From Halothece sp964463655 (lineage in GTDB: Bacteria; Cyanobacteriota; Cyanobacteriia; Cyanobacteriales; Rubidibacteraceae), in assembly GCA_964463655.1 (NCBI GenBank), contig CAYXDG010000124.1, positions 1-5,354 on the forward strand: a DNA stretch of 5,354 nt, read 5' to 3'. The position numbers were made by a program, and so were the translations under genes. The notes below the pieces were generated by a model. That model did not search any database, was not told where the DNA came from, and saw only the letters and a list, made by a program, of their open reading frames with translations. Below, one piece after another: positions 1 to 5,148 of the stretch (within the stretch, counting starts at the first letter, position 1; each line of letters starts with the position of its first letter).

Positions 1-122
1 TCTCCCGATTTCCCGATCTCCTCCTCAGTCTTAACCGAGAATGAAACAGCCCTACTTATGGAAGGGGGCTGCGGGGGATCACCTCTCCGTACAGGAATAT
101 TAAAAAATAATTATAAAATTCA
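1..122. other. Intergenic segment with short CCCGAT repeats and a C/G-rich palindrome
   Basis: No recognisable gene. The first 24 bases are an imperfect 8-mer direct repeat built on CCCGAT (copies at 4-9 and 12-17), cut by the window edge. Positions 47-52 (CAGCCC) and 66-71 (GGGCTG) are perfect inverted arms around a 13-base loop. No T-tract follows, so it is not a convincing terminator. Frame 1 is open from the window edge to a TAA at 124-126, but the peptide is low in information and resembles translated repeat DNA, so I do not call a CDS. Similar palindromic C/G-rich spacers are common in cyanobacterial intergenic DNA (general knowledge, not checked). Confidence 0.35.
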
Positions 123-165
123 GTAATATTACGGTTGACTTGTTGAAAAAAAAAATAAGTTAAAG
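123..165 (+). promoter_or_regulatory. Candidate promoter and palindrome upstream of the PFE-tail protein gene
   Basis: TTGACT at 135-140 is a good sigma-70 type -35 box. No strong -10 follows at 17 bp; the nearest candidates are TAAGTT (156-161, 15 bp spacer) and TTAAAG (160-165, 19 bp spacer), so the promoter may need an activator or may be mis-placed. An uninterrupted run of ten A (146-155) lies in the spacer. The perfect 10 bp palindrome GTAATATTAC (123-132) sits two bases before the -35 box, where a regulator could bind. It does not fit the NtcA consensus GTA-N8-TAC. The gene's ATG at 194 has no clear Shine-Dalgarno sequence, only an A-rich leader. Confidence 0.28.
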
Positions 166-193
166 ATTGTTTACTTTTAATTGAAAAAATATC

Positions 194-799
194 ATGAAAC
201 TTTTCAAATCTTTAACCGCTTGTTCTGTTTTCGCTGCTGTCGTTGGCTTCAACCTGCCAGCCAGTGCGATTACCTTTACAGAAACCATAGAGGACATATA
301 CACTTTTGATGGGGAAACGCTAACCTACAATTTTACAGGGTTGCCAGCTTCCGATGGCTCTGATGGAACTCTCAGACTCTTTACTGGAACAGGGAATAGT
401 TCTTTCCCTGGGTTCGATATTGATGAAGCTGGCGAGTTTTTCACCTTCTTCATTGATGGCACGAATGTTGGTGATTTCAACTCATCAGGGGCTGGTGGTG
501 TAAACACCCTGCCAAATGTTACTCAGGGTGGCATTGACTCACAGTTTGACAGTGTGTTTGCCGTTGAAGGAGATTTAGGGATTGCTTCATTTGCGAATCT
601 GGTTGCTGACGGTGAGTTGTTGGTAGAACTTGACTTTACTGGCGCAGTTGATGATTTTAATGAAGACGATAATCTTCTCGTTGAACTGACCTACGAAACT
701 GCTTCCCAACCAATTCCCTTTGAAGCGGAAGGCACAATGGGATTAGTTGCACTGGGAAGCTACTTATACTACCGCAAAAAGTGCTCTGCTAAAGCATAG
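194..799 (+). CDS. Secreted β-rich protein with a PFE-type PEP-CTERM-like sorting tail
   Basis: 201 aa. Residues 1-25 form a clear Sec signal peptide: K2 and K5, a hydrophobic core at about 7-19, and an A23-S24-A25 cleavage site before I26. The mature part is acidic, rich in G, D, T and F, with alternating hydrophobic patterns suggesting an extracellular β-sandwich; I recognise no catalytic motif. The C-terminus has the three-part sorting layout: the motif P-I-P-F-E (173-177), a short hydrophobic stretch (about 181-193) and a basic end, R194-K195-K196. This matches the cyanobacterial PFE variant of PEP-CTERM-like tails, whose members are thought to be processed by an exosortase-type enzyme for surface or exopolysaccharide attachment. 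The substrate or role is unknown. The ATG is chosen because the signal peptide starts exactly there. It is a single-gene unit between a weak promoter and a strong terminator, convergent with gcvP. Confidence 0.85.
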   Translation: MKLFKSLTACSVFAAVVGFNLPASAITFTETIEDIYTFDGETLTYNFTGLPASDGSDGTLRLFTGTGNSSFPGFDIDEAGEFFTFFIDGTNVGDFNSSGAGGVNTLPNVTQGGIDSQFDSVFAVEGDLGIASFANLVADGELLVELDFTGAVDDFNEDDNLLVELTYETASQPIPFEAEGTMGLVALGSYLYYRKKCSAKA

Positions 800-835
800 T
801 TAATTATTGTTCAATCATATAATTTTTGAGGTGAT

Positions 836-864
836 GAGGTAGTTGTCAGATTACCTCTTTTTTT
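836..864 (+). terminator. Intrinsic terminator of the PFE-tail protein gene
   Basis: Stem GAGGTA (836-841) pairs with TACCTC (852-857) and can extend by a G-U and a T-A pair to an 8 bp stem with a six-base loop. Seven T follow at once (858-864). It starts 36 bases after the stop codon. This is a textbook Rho-independent layout for plus-strand transcription. Confidence 0.8.
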
Positions 865-923
865 GTATTTTTAGCCGTTTTCTATCCTTTGATCTAATAC
901 GAAATACTTCAATGGTTGCTATC

Positions 924-1026
924 TAGCGCTACGTGCTTATATTAGGACATTTCCCGAACGGTGGGAGTGCGACCGTCTCGGTCGCTAGCCTTTTTAAGAA
1001 CGTCCTAACCTGATTTTGTAGCGCTA
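924..1026. mobile_element. MITE-like palindromic element, about 100 bp
   Basis: The ends carry TAGCGCTAC (924-932) and its exact inverted copy GTAGCGCTA (1018-1026). Exactly nine bases further in on both sides lies a second inverted pair, TTAGGACATT (942-951) against AACGTCCTAA (999-1008), matching at 9 of 10. In the middle is a perfect 7 bp hairpin, GCGACCG-TCT-CGGTCGC (969-985). No coding capacity. Equal spacing of the nested arms and near-central placement of the hairpin argue for one unit rather than chance palindromes. TA at 924-925 and 1025-1026 could be a target duplication, but it also belongs to the arms, so the exact edges are uncertain. The source transposase is not visible here. 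Confidence 0.55.
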
Positions 1027-1155
1027 TACATAATCACTGGCGGAAATTGGGAACGCAGTTTGCGCCGATCATTGGGGGTCACTGGAGACGCGATCGCTGG
1101 CTGGAAATCAATCGTGATGAGTGAACAAATCGCAAGTAATAAATTCTTCATGGTT
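1027..1155. other. Convergent intergenic spacer, no gene called
   Basis: The segment contains one HIP1 octamer (1090-1097) and no clear RNA or regulatory signal. A plus-strand frame is open from 1009 to a TAA ending at 1233. The stretch translated from about 1036 to 1130 has protein-like composition (G-N-W-E-R-S-L-R-R-S-L-G-V), so a decayed gene remnant is possible. It has no good start or ribosome binding site and runs antisense into the end of gcvP, so I leave it uncalled. Confidence 0.3.
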
Positions 1156-1183
1156 AAAAGGTGGGCAATAAATCATGCCCACC
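1156..1183 (-). terminator. Intrinsic terminator of gcvH-gcvP
   Basis: A perfect 8 bp stem, GGTGGGCA (1160-1167) with TGCCCACC (1176-1183), has an 8-base loop. Read on the minus strand it begins 8 bases after the gcvP stop codon and is followed by TTTT (complement of 1156-1159). The GGTGGGCA arm pair is also a common repeat motif in cyanobacterial genomes, so a repeat may have been adopted as the terminator. Confidence 0.75.
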
Positions 1184-1191
1184 CGACAAGT

Positions 1192-4113
1192 TTACGCTTT
1201 ATACGCTTCCATTCCCACACAGGAACAGACTAAATTTCGATCGCCGTAAGCATTGTCTATCCGTCCCACACTGGGCCAGAATTTATAATCTCGCAACCAG
1301 GGCGCTGGATAGGCTGCTTTCTCGCGAGAGTAGGAATGCTTCCAATCATCCCCAATTAGCATTTCATGGGTATGAGGGGCGTTTTTGAGGACATTTTCCT
1401 CAGCATCTACTTCTCCTCGCTCGATCGCGCTGATTTCTTCCCGAATGGCAATCATGGCATCACAGAAGCGGTCTAACTCTGCTTTTGACTCACTTTCAGT
1501 CGGTTCAATCATCATCGTTCCCGCAACGGGCCAAGAAACCGTCGGTGCGTGAAACCCAAAATCCATCAAGCGCTTAGCAATGTCATCAACCCCAATGTTG
1601 GCGCTTTTCTTCACCAAACGCAGGTCAATGATACATTCATGGGCGACTAATTCTGCATTTCCTTTATACAGAACAGGATAATGGTCATCCAAACGATGGG
1701 CGATATAGTTTGCATTCAAAATCGCCACCTTACTGGCGTGAGTTAGCCCTTCTGCGCCCATCATGGCGATAAACATCCAAGAAATGGGTAAAATGCTCGG
1801 ACTTCCCCAAGGGGCAGCCGAAACCGCCCCAATGCCTTGTTCTCCCCCTGTTTCAATGACAGGATGACGGGGTAAGAAAGGAACTAAATGGGGGGCAACC
1901 CCGATCGGACCCATCCCAGGACCCCCGCCACCATGCGGGATACAGAAAGTTTTGTGCAGGTTGAGGTGACAAACATCTGCGCCATAATCCCCAGGACGAC
2001 ATAATCCCAGTTGAGCGTTCATATTTGCGCCATCGAGATAAACCTGTCCGCCATGCTGATGGATGGTCTCGCAGATGGTTTGAATTTCCGTTTCAAATAC
2101 CCCATGCGTAGAAGGATACGTTACCATCAACGCTGCTAGATTATCGCTGTGTTGTTCCGCTTTAGCGCGTAATTCGTCGAGGTCAATGTCTCCCCGTTCA
2201 TTACAACTGATGGGAACAACTTTCATCCCACACATGACAGCACTTGCTGGGTTGGTTCCATGTGCAGATTCTGGAATCAGACAAATATTGCGATGGCTTT
2301 CCCCTCGCATTTCATGATATTGACGAATTACCAAGAGTCCTGTGTATTCCCCTTGCGCTCCTGCGTTGGGTTGCAAGGAAACATCCGCAAAACCTGTAAT
2401 TTCCGCCAGCCATGTCCGCAACTGCTTAAAGAGGGTTTGATACCCTTGAGTTTGGGTTTTCGGTGCGAAGGGATGGATTTTGCCAAACTCTGACCAGGTA
2501 ACAGGATACATCTCTGCTGCTGCGTTGAGCTTCATCGTACATGACCCCAACGGAATCATTGATGTGGTCAGAGATAAATCTTTGCTTTGCAGATGATTGA
2601 GATACCGTACCAATTTTGTTTCCGAGTGATACTGGTTAAACACTGACTCAGTAAGATAGCTGCTAGTGCGGGTAAACGCTTCAGGAAGGTCAAAAGTTAG
2701 TTCTGGGACTAATTCTTCTAAACGGAAGGGAAGCGTCTGATTTCCTGCAAAAATCTGCAATAGCGTGACGATTTCTTCTACCGTGCTAGCCTCGTCTAAG
2801 CTGATTCCGATTGCACCATCAGCATAAGGACGAAGATTGATTTGTTTTTCTGCTGCAGCTTGGAGAATCCCTTGCTGATTGTCTGTCTCTACTTTCAAAG
2901 TATCAAAGTAGGGTTCAGAGGAGATGCTGTAACCCATCCGCTTTAACCCTTCAGCGAGGGTAACGGTTAGGCGATGCACTTGTTCTGCAATGCGTTTGAG
3001 ACCATCGGGTCCATGATAAACCGCAAAGGTGGAAGCAATCACGGCGAGTAACACTTGCGCGGTGCAAATATTACTGGTAGCGCGATCGCGCCGAATGTGC
3101 TGCTCTCGTGTCTGTAACGCGAGGCGGAGCGCTGGCTTTCCTTGGCTATCTTTAGAAACCCCGACTAATCTGCCGGGTAGTTGGCGTTTATAGGTCTCTT
3201 TTGTTGCAAAATAAGCAGCATGAGGTCCGCCATACCCTAACGGTACCCCAAACCGTTGGGTAGAGCCGACCGCGATATCTGCTCCCCATTCTCCTGGCGG
3301 AGTCAGTAATGTCAAACTGAGCGGATCAGCAGCCACTGTTACGAGGGCTTTCTGTGCATGGACTTTTTCCACAAACTCCCGATAGTCACAAATTTTGCCG
3401 TCTGTGGTGGGATATTGTAGCAACGCGCCGAAAATGGGCGTATTAAAGTCAAATTCCCGATGATTGCCCACAATAATCTCGACATCGAGGGGTTTTGCCC
3501 GTGTGTGTAATAGCTCGATCGTCTGTGGATGACAGTCTTCAGAGACAAAAAAGGCATTAGCTTTATTTTTAGAAACGCCTAAACTCATGCTCATGGCTTC
3601 TGCTGCTGCGGTTGCTTCATCCAGCAGGGACGCATTGGCGATTTCCAACCCTGTTAAGTCGCTAATCATGGTTTGGAAGTTCAGCAGCGCTTCTAAGCGT
3701 CCTTGGGCGATTTCTGGCTGATAAGGTGTATAAGCGGTGTACCAGCTTGGATTTTCAAGGATGTTCCGTTGAATGGCAGCAGGGGTAATACAGTCATAGT
3801 AGCCCATGCCAATGAGAGAGCGAAAGACTTGATTTTGTTGCGCGATCGCGCGTAGTTGGTTTAACGCCTCATGTTCACTTTTCGCTGCGGGAAGATTTAA
3901 ATCTTTTGGGAAGCGAATGGAACTGGGAACAGTCTGATCAATCAGCGCATCCAGCGAGGAAAAGCCCAACGCTTTCAGCATCTCATCGATTTCATCAGGG
4001 GTGGGATCAACGTGACGGTTCACGAACTGATCCGATAACCCTAAAACCTCATCCACTGGGGAACGAGGTTTCTTTGTTGTTGTTTGTTTGGTTTTTGATT
4101 CTAAGCTAACCAT
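1192..4113 (-). CDS. gcvP: Glycine dehydrogenase (aminomethyl-transferring), P protein of the glycine cleavage system
   Basis: 973 aa from the ATG at 4113-4111, a normal length for the homodimeric, two-domain P protein. It decarboxylates glycine with PLP and moves the aminomethyl group to lipoyl-GcvH in the cytosol. The N-terminal half (about 30-460) has S-T-Q-R-F-G-V-P-L-G-Y-G-G-P-H-A and the R-T/A-T-S-N-I-C active-site region. The C-terminal half has S-C-T-M-K-L-N and the PLP lysine K721 in L-N-L-H-K-T-F, followed by H-G-G-G-G-P-G-M-G. Cys350 in T-S-N-I-C and the C-terminal Cys963/Cys965 match the positions of the redox disulfide described for the Synechocystis enzyme. The frame stays open upstream to a TTG at 4176 (994 aa), but the extra 21 residues are not family-like. 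No Shine-Dalgarno precedes the ATG; an AGGAGG lies 40 bases upstream with no usable start behind it. It follows gcvH by 98 bases and ends at a hairpin terminator. No frameshift seen. Confidence 0.97.
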   Translation of the reverse strand: MVSLESKTKQTTTKKPRSPVDEVLGLSDQFVNRHVDPTPDEIDEMLKALGFSSLDALIDQTVPSSIRFPKDLNLPAAKSEHEALNQLRAIAQQNQVFRSLIGMGYYDCITPAAIQRNILENPSWYTAYTPYQPEIAQGRLEALLNFQTMISDLTGLEIANASLLDEATAAAEAMSMSLGVSKNKANAFFVSEDCHPQTIELLHTRAKPLDVEIIVGNHREFDFNTPIFGALLQYPTTDGKICDYREFVEKVHAQKALVTVAADPLSLTLLTPPGEWGADIAVGSTQRFGVPLGYGGPHAAYFATKETYKRQLPGRLVGVSKDSQGKPALRLALQTREQHIRRDRATSNICTAQVLLAVIASTFAVYHGPDGLKRIAEQVHRLTVTLAEGLKRMGYSISSEPYFDTLKVETDNQQGILQAAAEKQINLRPYADGAIGISLDEASTVEEIVTLLQIFAGNQTLPFRLEELVPELTFDLPEAFTRTSSYLTESVFNQYHSETKLVRYLNHLQSKDLSLTTSMIPLGSCTMKLNAAAEMYPVTWSEFGKIHPFAPKTQTQGYQTLFKQLRTWLAEITGFADVSLQPNAGAQGEYTGLLVIRQYHEMRGESHRNICLIPESAHGTNPASAVMCGMKVVPISCNERGDIDLDELRAKAEQHSDNLAALMVTYPSTHGVFETEIQTICETIHQHGGQVYLDGANMNAQLGLCRPGDYGADVCHLNLHKTFCIPHGGGGPGMGPIGVAPHLVPFLPRHPVIETGGEQGIGAVSAAPWGSPSILPISWMFIAMMGAEGLTHASKVAILNANYIAHRLDDHYPVLYKGNAELVAHECIIDLRLVKKSANIGVDDIAKRLMDFGFHAPTVSWPVAGTMMIEPTESESKAELDRFCDAMIAIREEISAIERGEVDAEENVLKNAPHTHEMLIGDDWKHSYSREKAAYPAPWLRDYKFWPSVGRIDNAYGDRNLVCSCVGMEAYKA

Positions 4114-4153
4114 AGAAAATGGATGTTCTACTACACTAAAAAAGTTAGCGAGT

Positions 4154-4179
4154 CCTCCTGTATCAATTTGTAACAAATT
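4154..4179 (-). promoter_or_regulatory. gcvH-gcvP spacer: orphan AGGAGG and 15 bp palindrome
   Basis: Within the 98-base spacer, AATTTGT-A-ACAAATT (4165-4179) is a perfect dyad around one base. Just downstream on the minus strand is AGGAGG (4159-4154), a full anti-SD match. No ATG, GTG or TTG follows within 15 bases, so as it stands it does not start a known gene. The palindrome could be a weak mRNA structure or a protein site. The spacer is too short and lacks the motifs for a glycine riboswitch. Confidence 0.3.
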
Positions 4180-4211
4180 TGGCGGGGAACATTAATTTTT
4201 CTCCCTCAGTC

Positions 4212-4601
4212 CTATTTTCCTTCGACTTTTGCCCGATATTCATCTGCCGAAAGAGCTTCATTCGCTTCATCAGGATTACTGAGTTTCACTTTCAGCAACC
4301 AGCCAGCCCCATAAGGGTCTTCTACAATAGTTTCTGGCGCATCAACTACCGTGCTATTGAGTTCGATAACTGTTCCCGAAACTGGCGCGTACATATCTTC
4401 TACAGCTTTGACAGATTCCACTGTGCCAAACGTTTCGCCTTTTTCGAGAGTTTCATCCACATCTGGGAGTTCGACAAAGACGATATCTCCTAATTGATCC
4501 ACCGCAAAGGCGCTAATCCCGATCGTGGCGATCTCTCCATCCACTCGCACATATTCGTGAGAGTCAAGGTATTTCAAATCGCTAGGATATTCTAGAGCCA
4601 T
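4212..4601 (-). CDS. gcvH: Glycine cleavage system H protein (lipoyl carrier)
   Basis: 129 aa, the usual full length. It is the mobile carrier that shuttles the aminomethyl intermediate from the P protein to the T protein and is reoxidised by the L protein. The lipoyl-domain β-sandwich is complete. The lipoylation site is K65 in E-S-V-K-A-V-E (62-68), preceded by F-V-E-L-P (42-46) and followed by the Y-A-P-V-S-G (71-76) and P-Y-G-A-G-W-L (96-102) motifs. K65 must be lipoylated by LipA/LipB-type enzymes encoded elsewhere. The ATG at 4601-4599 is supported by AAGGAG (4612-4607) five bases upstream and by alignment to the family start (Y-P-x-D-L-K-Y). It is the first gene of a two-gene unit, with gcvP starting 98 bases after its stop. 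Having H and P together fits a need for balanced supply. Confidence 0.97.
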   Translation of the reverse strand: MALEYPSDLKYLDSHEYVRVDGEIATIGISAFAVDQLGDIVFVELPDVDETLEKGETFGTVESVKAVEDMYAPVSGTVIELNSTVVDAPETIVEDPYGAGWLLKVKLSNPDEANEALSADEYRAKVEGK

Positions 4602-4616
4602 ACCCTCTCCTTTTCT

Positions 4617-4653
4617 ACAATAAACAGTAAACTCTACCCTGCTTAGTTTACAA
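4617..4653 (-). promoter_or_regulatory. Candidate gcvH-gcvP promoter with overlapping operator-like dyad
   Basis: On the minus strand, TTGTAA (4653-4648) and TACTGT (4629-4624) are spaced by 18 bp and would place the start near 4617, giving a short leader with the AAGGAG of gcvH. A perfect 7 bp inverted repeat, GTAAACT (4627-4633) and AGTTTAC (4645-4651) with an 11-base spacer, overlaps both boxes. The half-site centres are 18 bp apart, close to two helical turns, as expected for a dimeric DNA-binding protein. Which protein binds is unknown. The boxes are only partial matches, so the promoter call is weaker than the dyad itself. Confidence 0.4.
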
Positions 4654-4669
4654 CGTCATGGCAGTTATC

Positions 4670-4690
4670 AGTGGATAGTGGATAGTGGAA
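4670..4690. repeat. Heptamer tandem repeat AGTGGAT, three units
   Basis: AGTGGAT at 4670-4676 and 4677-4683 is followed by AGTGGAA at 4684-4690. It is a different heptamer from the TAACNAA array beginning at 4693, with the two families almost touching. Short tandemly repeated heptamers (STRR-type) are known from cyanobacterial intergenic DNA. Confidence 0.75.
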
Positions 4691-4692
4691 AG

Positions 4693-4720
4693 TTACCAAT
4701 AACGAATAACAAATAACCAA
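4693..4720. repeat. Left part of TAACNAA heptamer array, four units
   Basis: Units are TTACCAA (4693, imperfect), TAACGAA (4700), TAACAAA (4707) and TAACCAA (4714). The array stops at 4722 with the TA that would begin a fifth unit, where a 100 bp insertion starts. It continues at 4823. Confidence 0.85.
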
Positions 4721-4824
4721 TATAGTCATTCCAAATAAAAACCATCAAACTGAGAGTGGGAGCATCTTGCTCCCTAGTAGCGACCGAGACGGTCACACTA
4801 CGGAAAATAATTGGAATAACTATA
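4721..4824. mobile_element. MITE-like insertion flanked by TA duplication
   Basis: A 100 bp element (4723-4822) has terminal inverted repeats TAGTCATTCCAA (4723-4734) and TTGGAATAACTA (4811-4822), matching at 11 of 12. TA lies directly outside each end (4721-4722 and 4823-4824). Removing the element and one TA joins the left and right heptamer arrays in perfect 7-base register, which shows directly that it was inserted into the array. Inside are a perfect hairpin GGGAGCA-TCT-TGCTCCC (4758-4774) and a second imperfect palindrome around GACCG-AGA-CGGTC (4782-4794). It has no coding capacity. A TA duplication is the hallmark of IS630/Tc1-mariner type transposition, so the parent element is probably of that kind (inference). 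Confidence 0.7.
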
Positions 4825-4913
4825 ACCAATAACGAATAACGAATAACCAATAACCAATAACCAATAACCAATAACCAATAACGAATAACAAATAACAAAT
4901 AACGAATAGCCAA
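4823..4913. repeat. Right part of TAACNAA heptamer array, thirteen units
   Basis: Thirteen contiguous 7 bp units run without any slip of register. They vary only at the fourth to fifth bases: TAACCAA, TAACGAA and TAACAAA, with TAGCCAA as the last, then a partial unit TAACC at 4914-4918. This is an STRR-type heptamer array of the kind seen between cyanobacterial genes. Because 7 is not a multiple of 3, the array gives open but meaningless reading frames on the minus strand, so the frame across 4668-4913 is not a gene. Confidence 0.9.
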
Positions 4914-4924
4914 TAACCCCTTAA

Positions 4925-5035
4925 AACTTTTTCTTCGTGAGTGGCGTTGTCGATAGTAACTCAGCAGAATTTCAAAGCGCGATCGCGGATCAGCTTGAAC
5001 AGTGGATCAACAACAATTTTGGGAACAAATCATAG
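4925..5035 (+). pseudogene. Short orphan reading frame, probable gene remnant
   Basis: Open from just after a TAA at 4922-4924 to the TAG at 5033-5035. From GTG 4937 it would be 32 aa, with a helical, protein-like end (S-A-I-A-D-Q-L-E-Q-W-I-N-N-N). No ribosome binding site is seen, and its 5' side abuts the heptamer array, as if the front of a gene had been lost there. A HIP1 octamer (4979-4986) lies inside. I do not recognise the family. It could equally be chance. Confidence 0.3.
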
Positions 5036-5118
5036 CAACTTTTGATCAAGAGTGGGAAAGAGAGAAGTTAGCAGACTCATAGAATTGGCAACTAGATCGA
5101 ATTACTGGAAAAATACCA
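5002..5118 (+). pseudogene. Unidentified gene fragment with an in-frame TAG
   Basis: From GTG 5002 the frame reads 26 residues (with F-W-E-Q-I-I-A-T-F-D-Q-E-W-E-R-E-K) to TAG 5080-5082, then stays open in the same frame through N-W-Q-L-D-R-I-T-G-K-I to about 5118. The composition looks protein-like on both sides of the stop, which could have arisen from a CAG by one base change. It overlaps the preceding frame by 34 bases. Family unknown. It ends where the hairpin at 5119 begins. Confidence 0.3.
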
Positions 5119-5146
5119 AGTAGGGTTTGCAAGGCTCCACCCTACT
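5119..5146. repeat. Small hairpin repeat at the permease junction
   Basis: Perfect 7 bp arms, AGTAGGG (5119-5125) and CCCTACT (5140-5146), surround a 14-base loop. It resembles the short GTAGGGTGGGC-type palindromes scattered through cyanobacterial genomes (from general knowledge). Its right edge falls three bases from the first codon that matches the permease family, so it marks a probable recombination or insertion boundary. Confidence 0.5.
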
Positions 5147-5148
5147 CA

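Noticed and set aside
124..132. TAATATTAC, identical to the nick-site nonamer of geminivirus-type rolling-circle origins
   Set aside because: No Rep gene, no stem-loop with that loop and no other replicon signal; nine AT-rich bases match by chance in this leader.
1009..1233. Plus-strand open frame of about 75 codons
   Set aside because: No ribosome binding site or plausible start, it crosses the gcvP terminator and runs antisense into gcvP; part may be a decayed remnant, but this cannot be shown.
4114..4211. Possible glycine riboswitch before gcvP
   Set aside because: The spacer is only 98 bases, inside the operon rather than upstream, and shows none of the tandem aptamer layout. The gcvH leader is also too short.
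4179..4493. Plus-strand 104-codon frame over gcvH
   Set aside because: It is the complement of the well-supported gcvH frame; its F/R/I-rich composition is typical of a shadow.
4668..4913. Minus-strand reading frame of 81 codons rich in Y, W, L, V and I
   Set aside because: It is translation of the heptamer arrays and the inserted element; the repeated residue pattern follows the 7-base period.
4693..4913. CRISPR array
   Set aside because: Units are 7 bp and contiguous with no unique spacers, and there are no cas genes.
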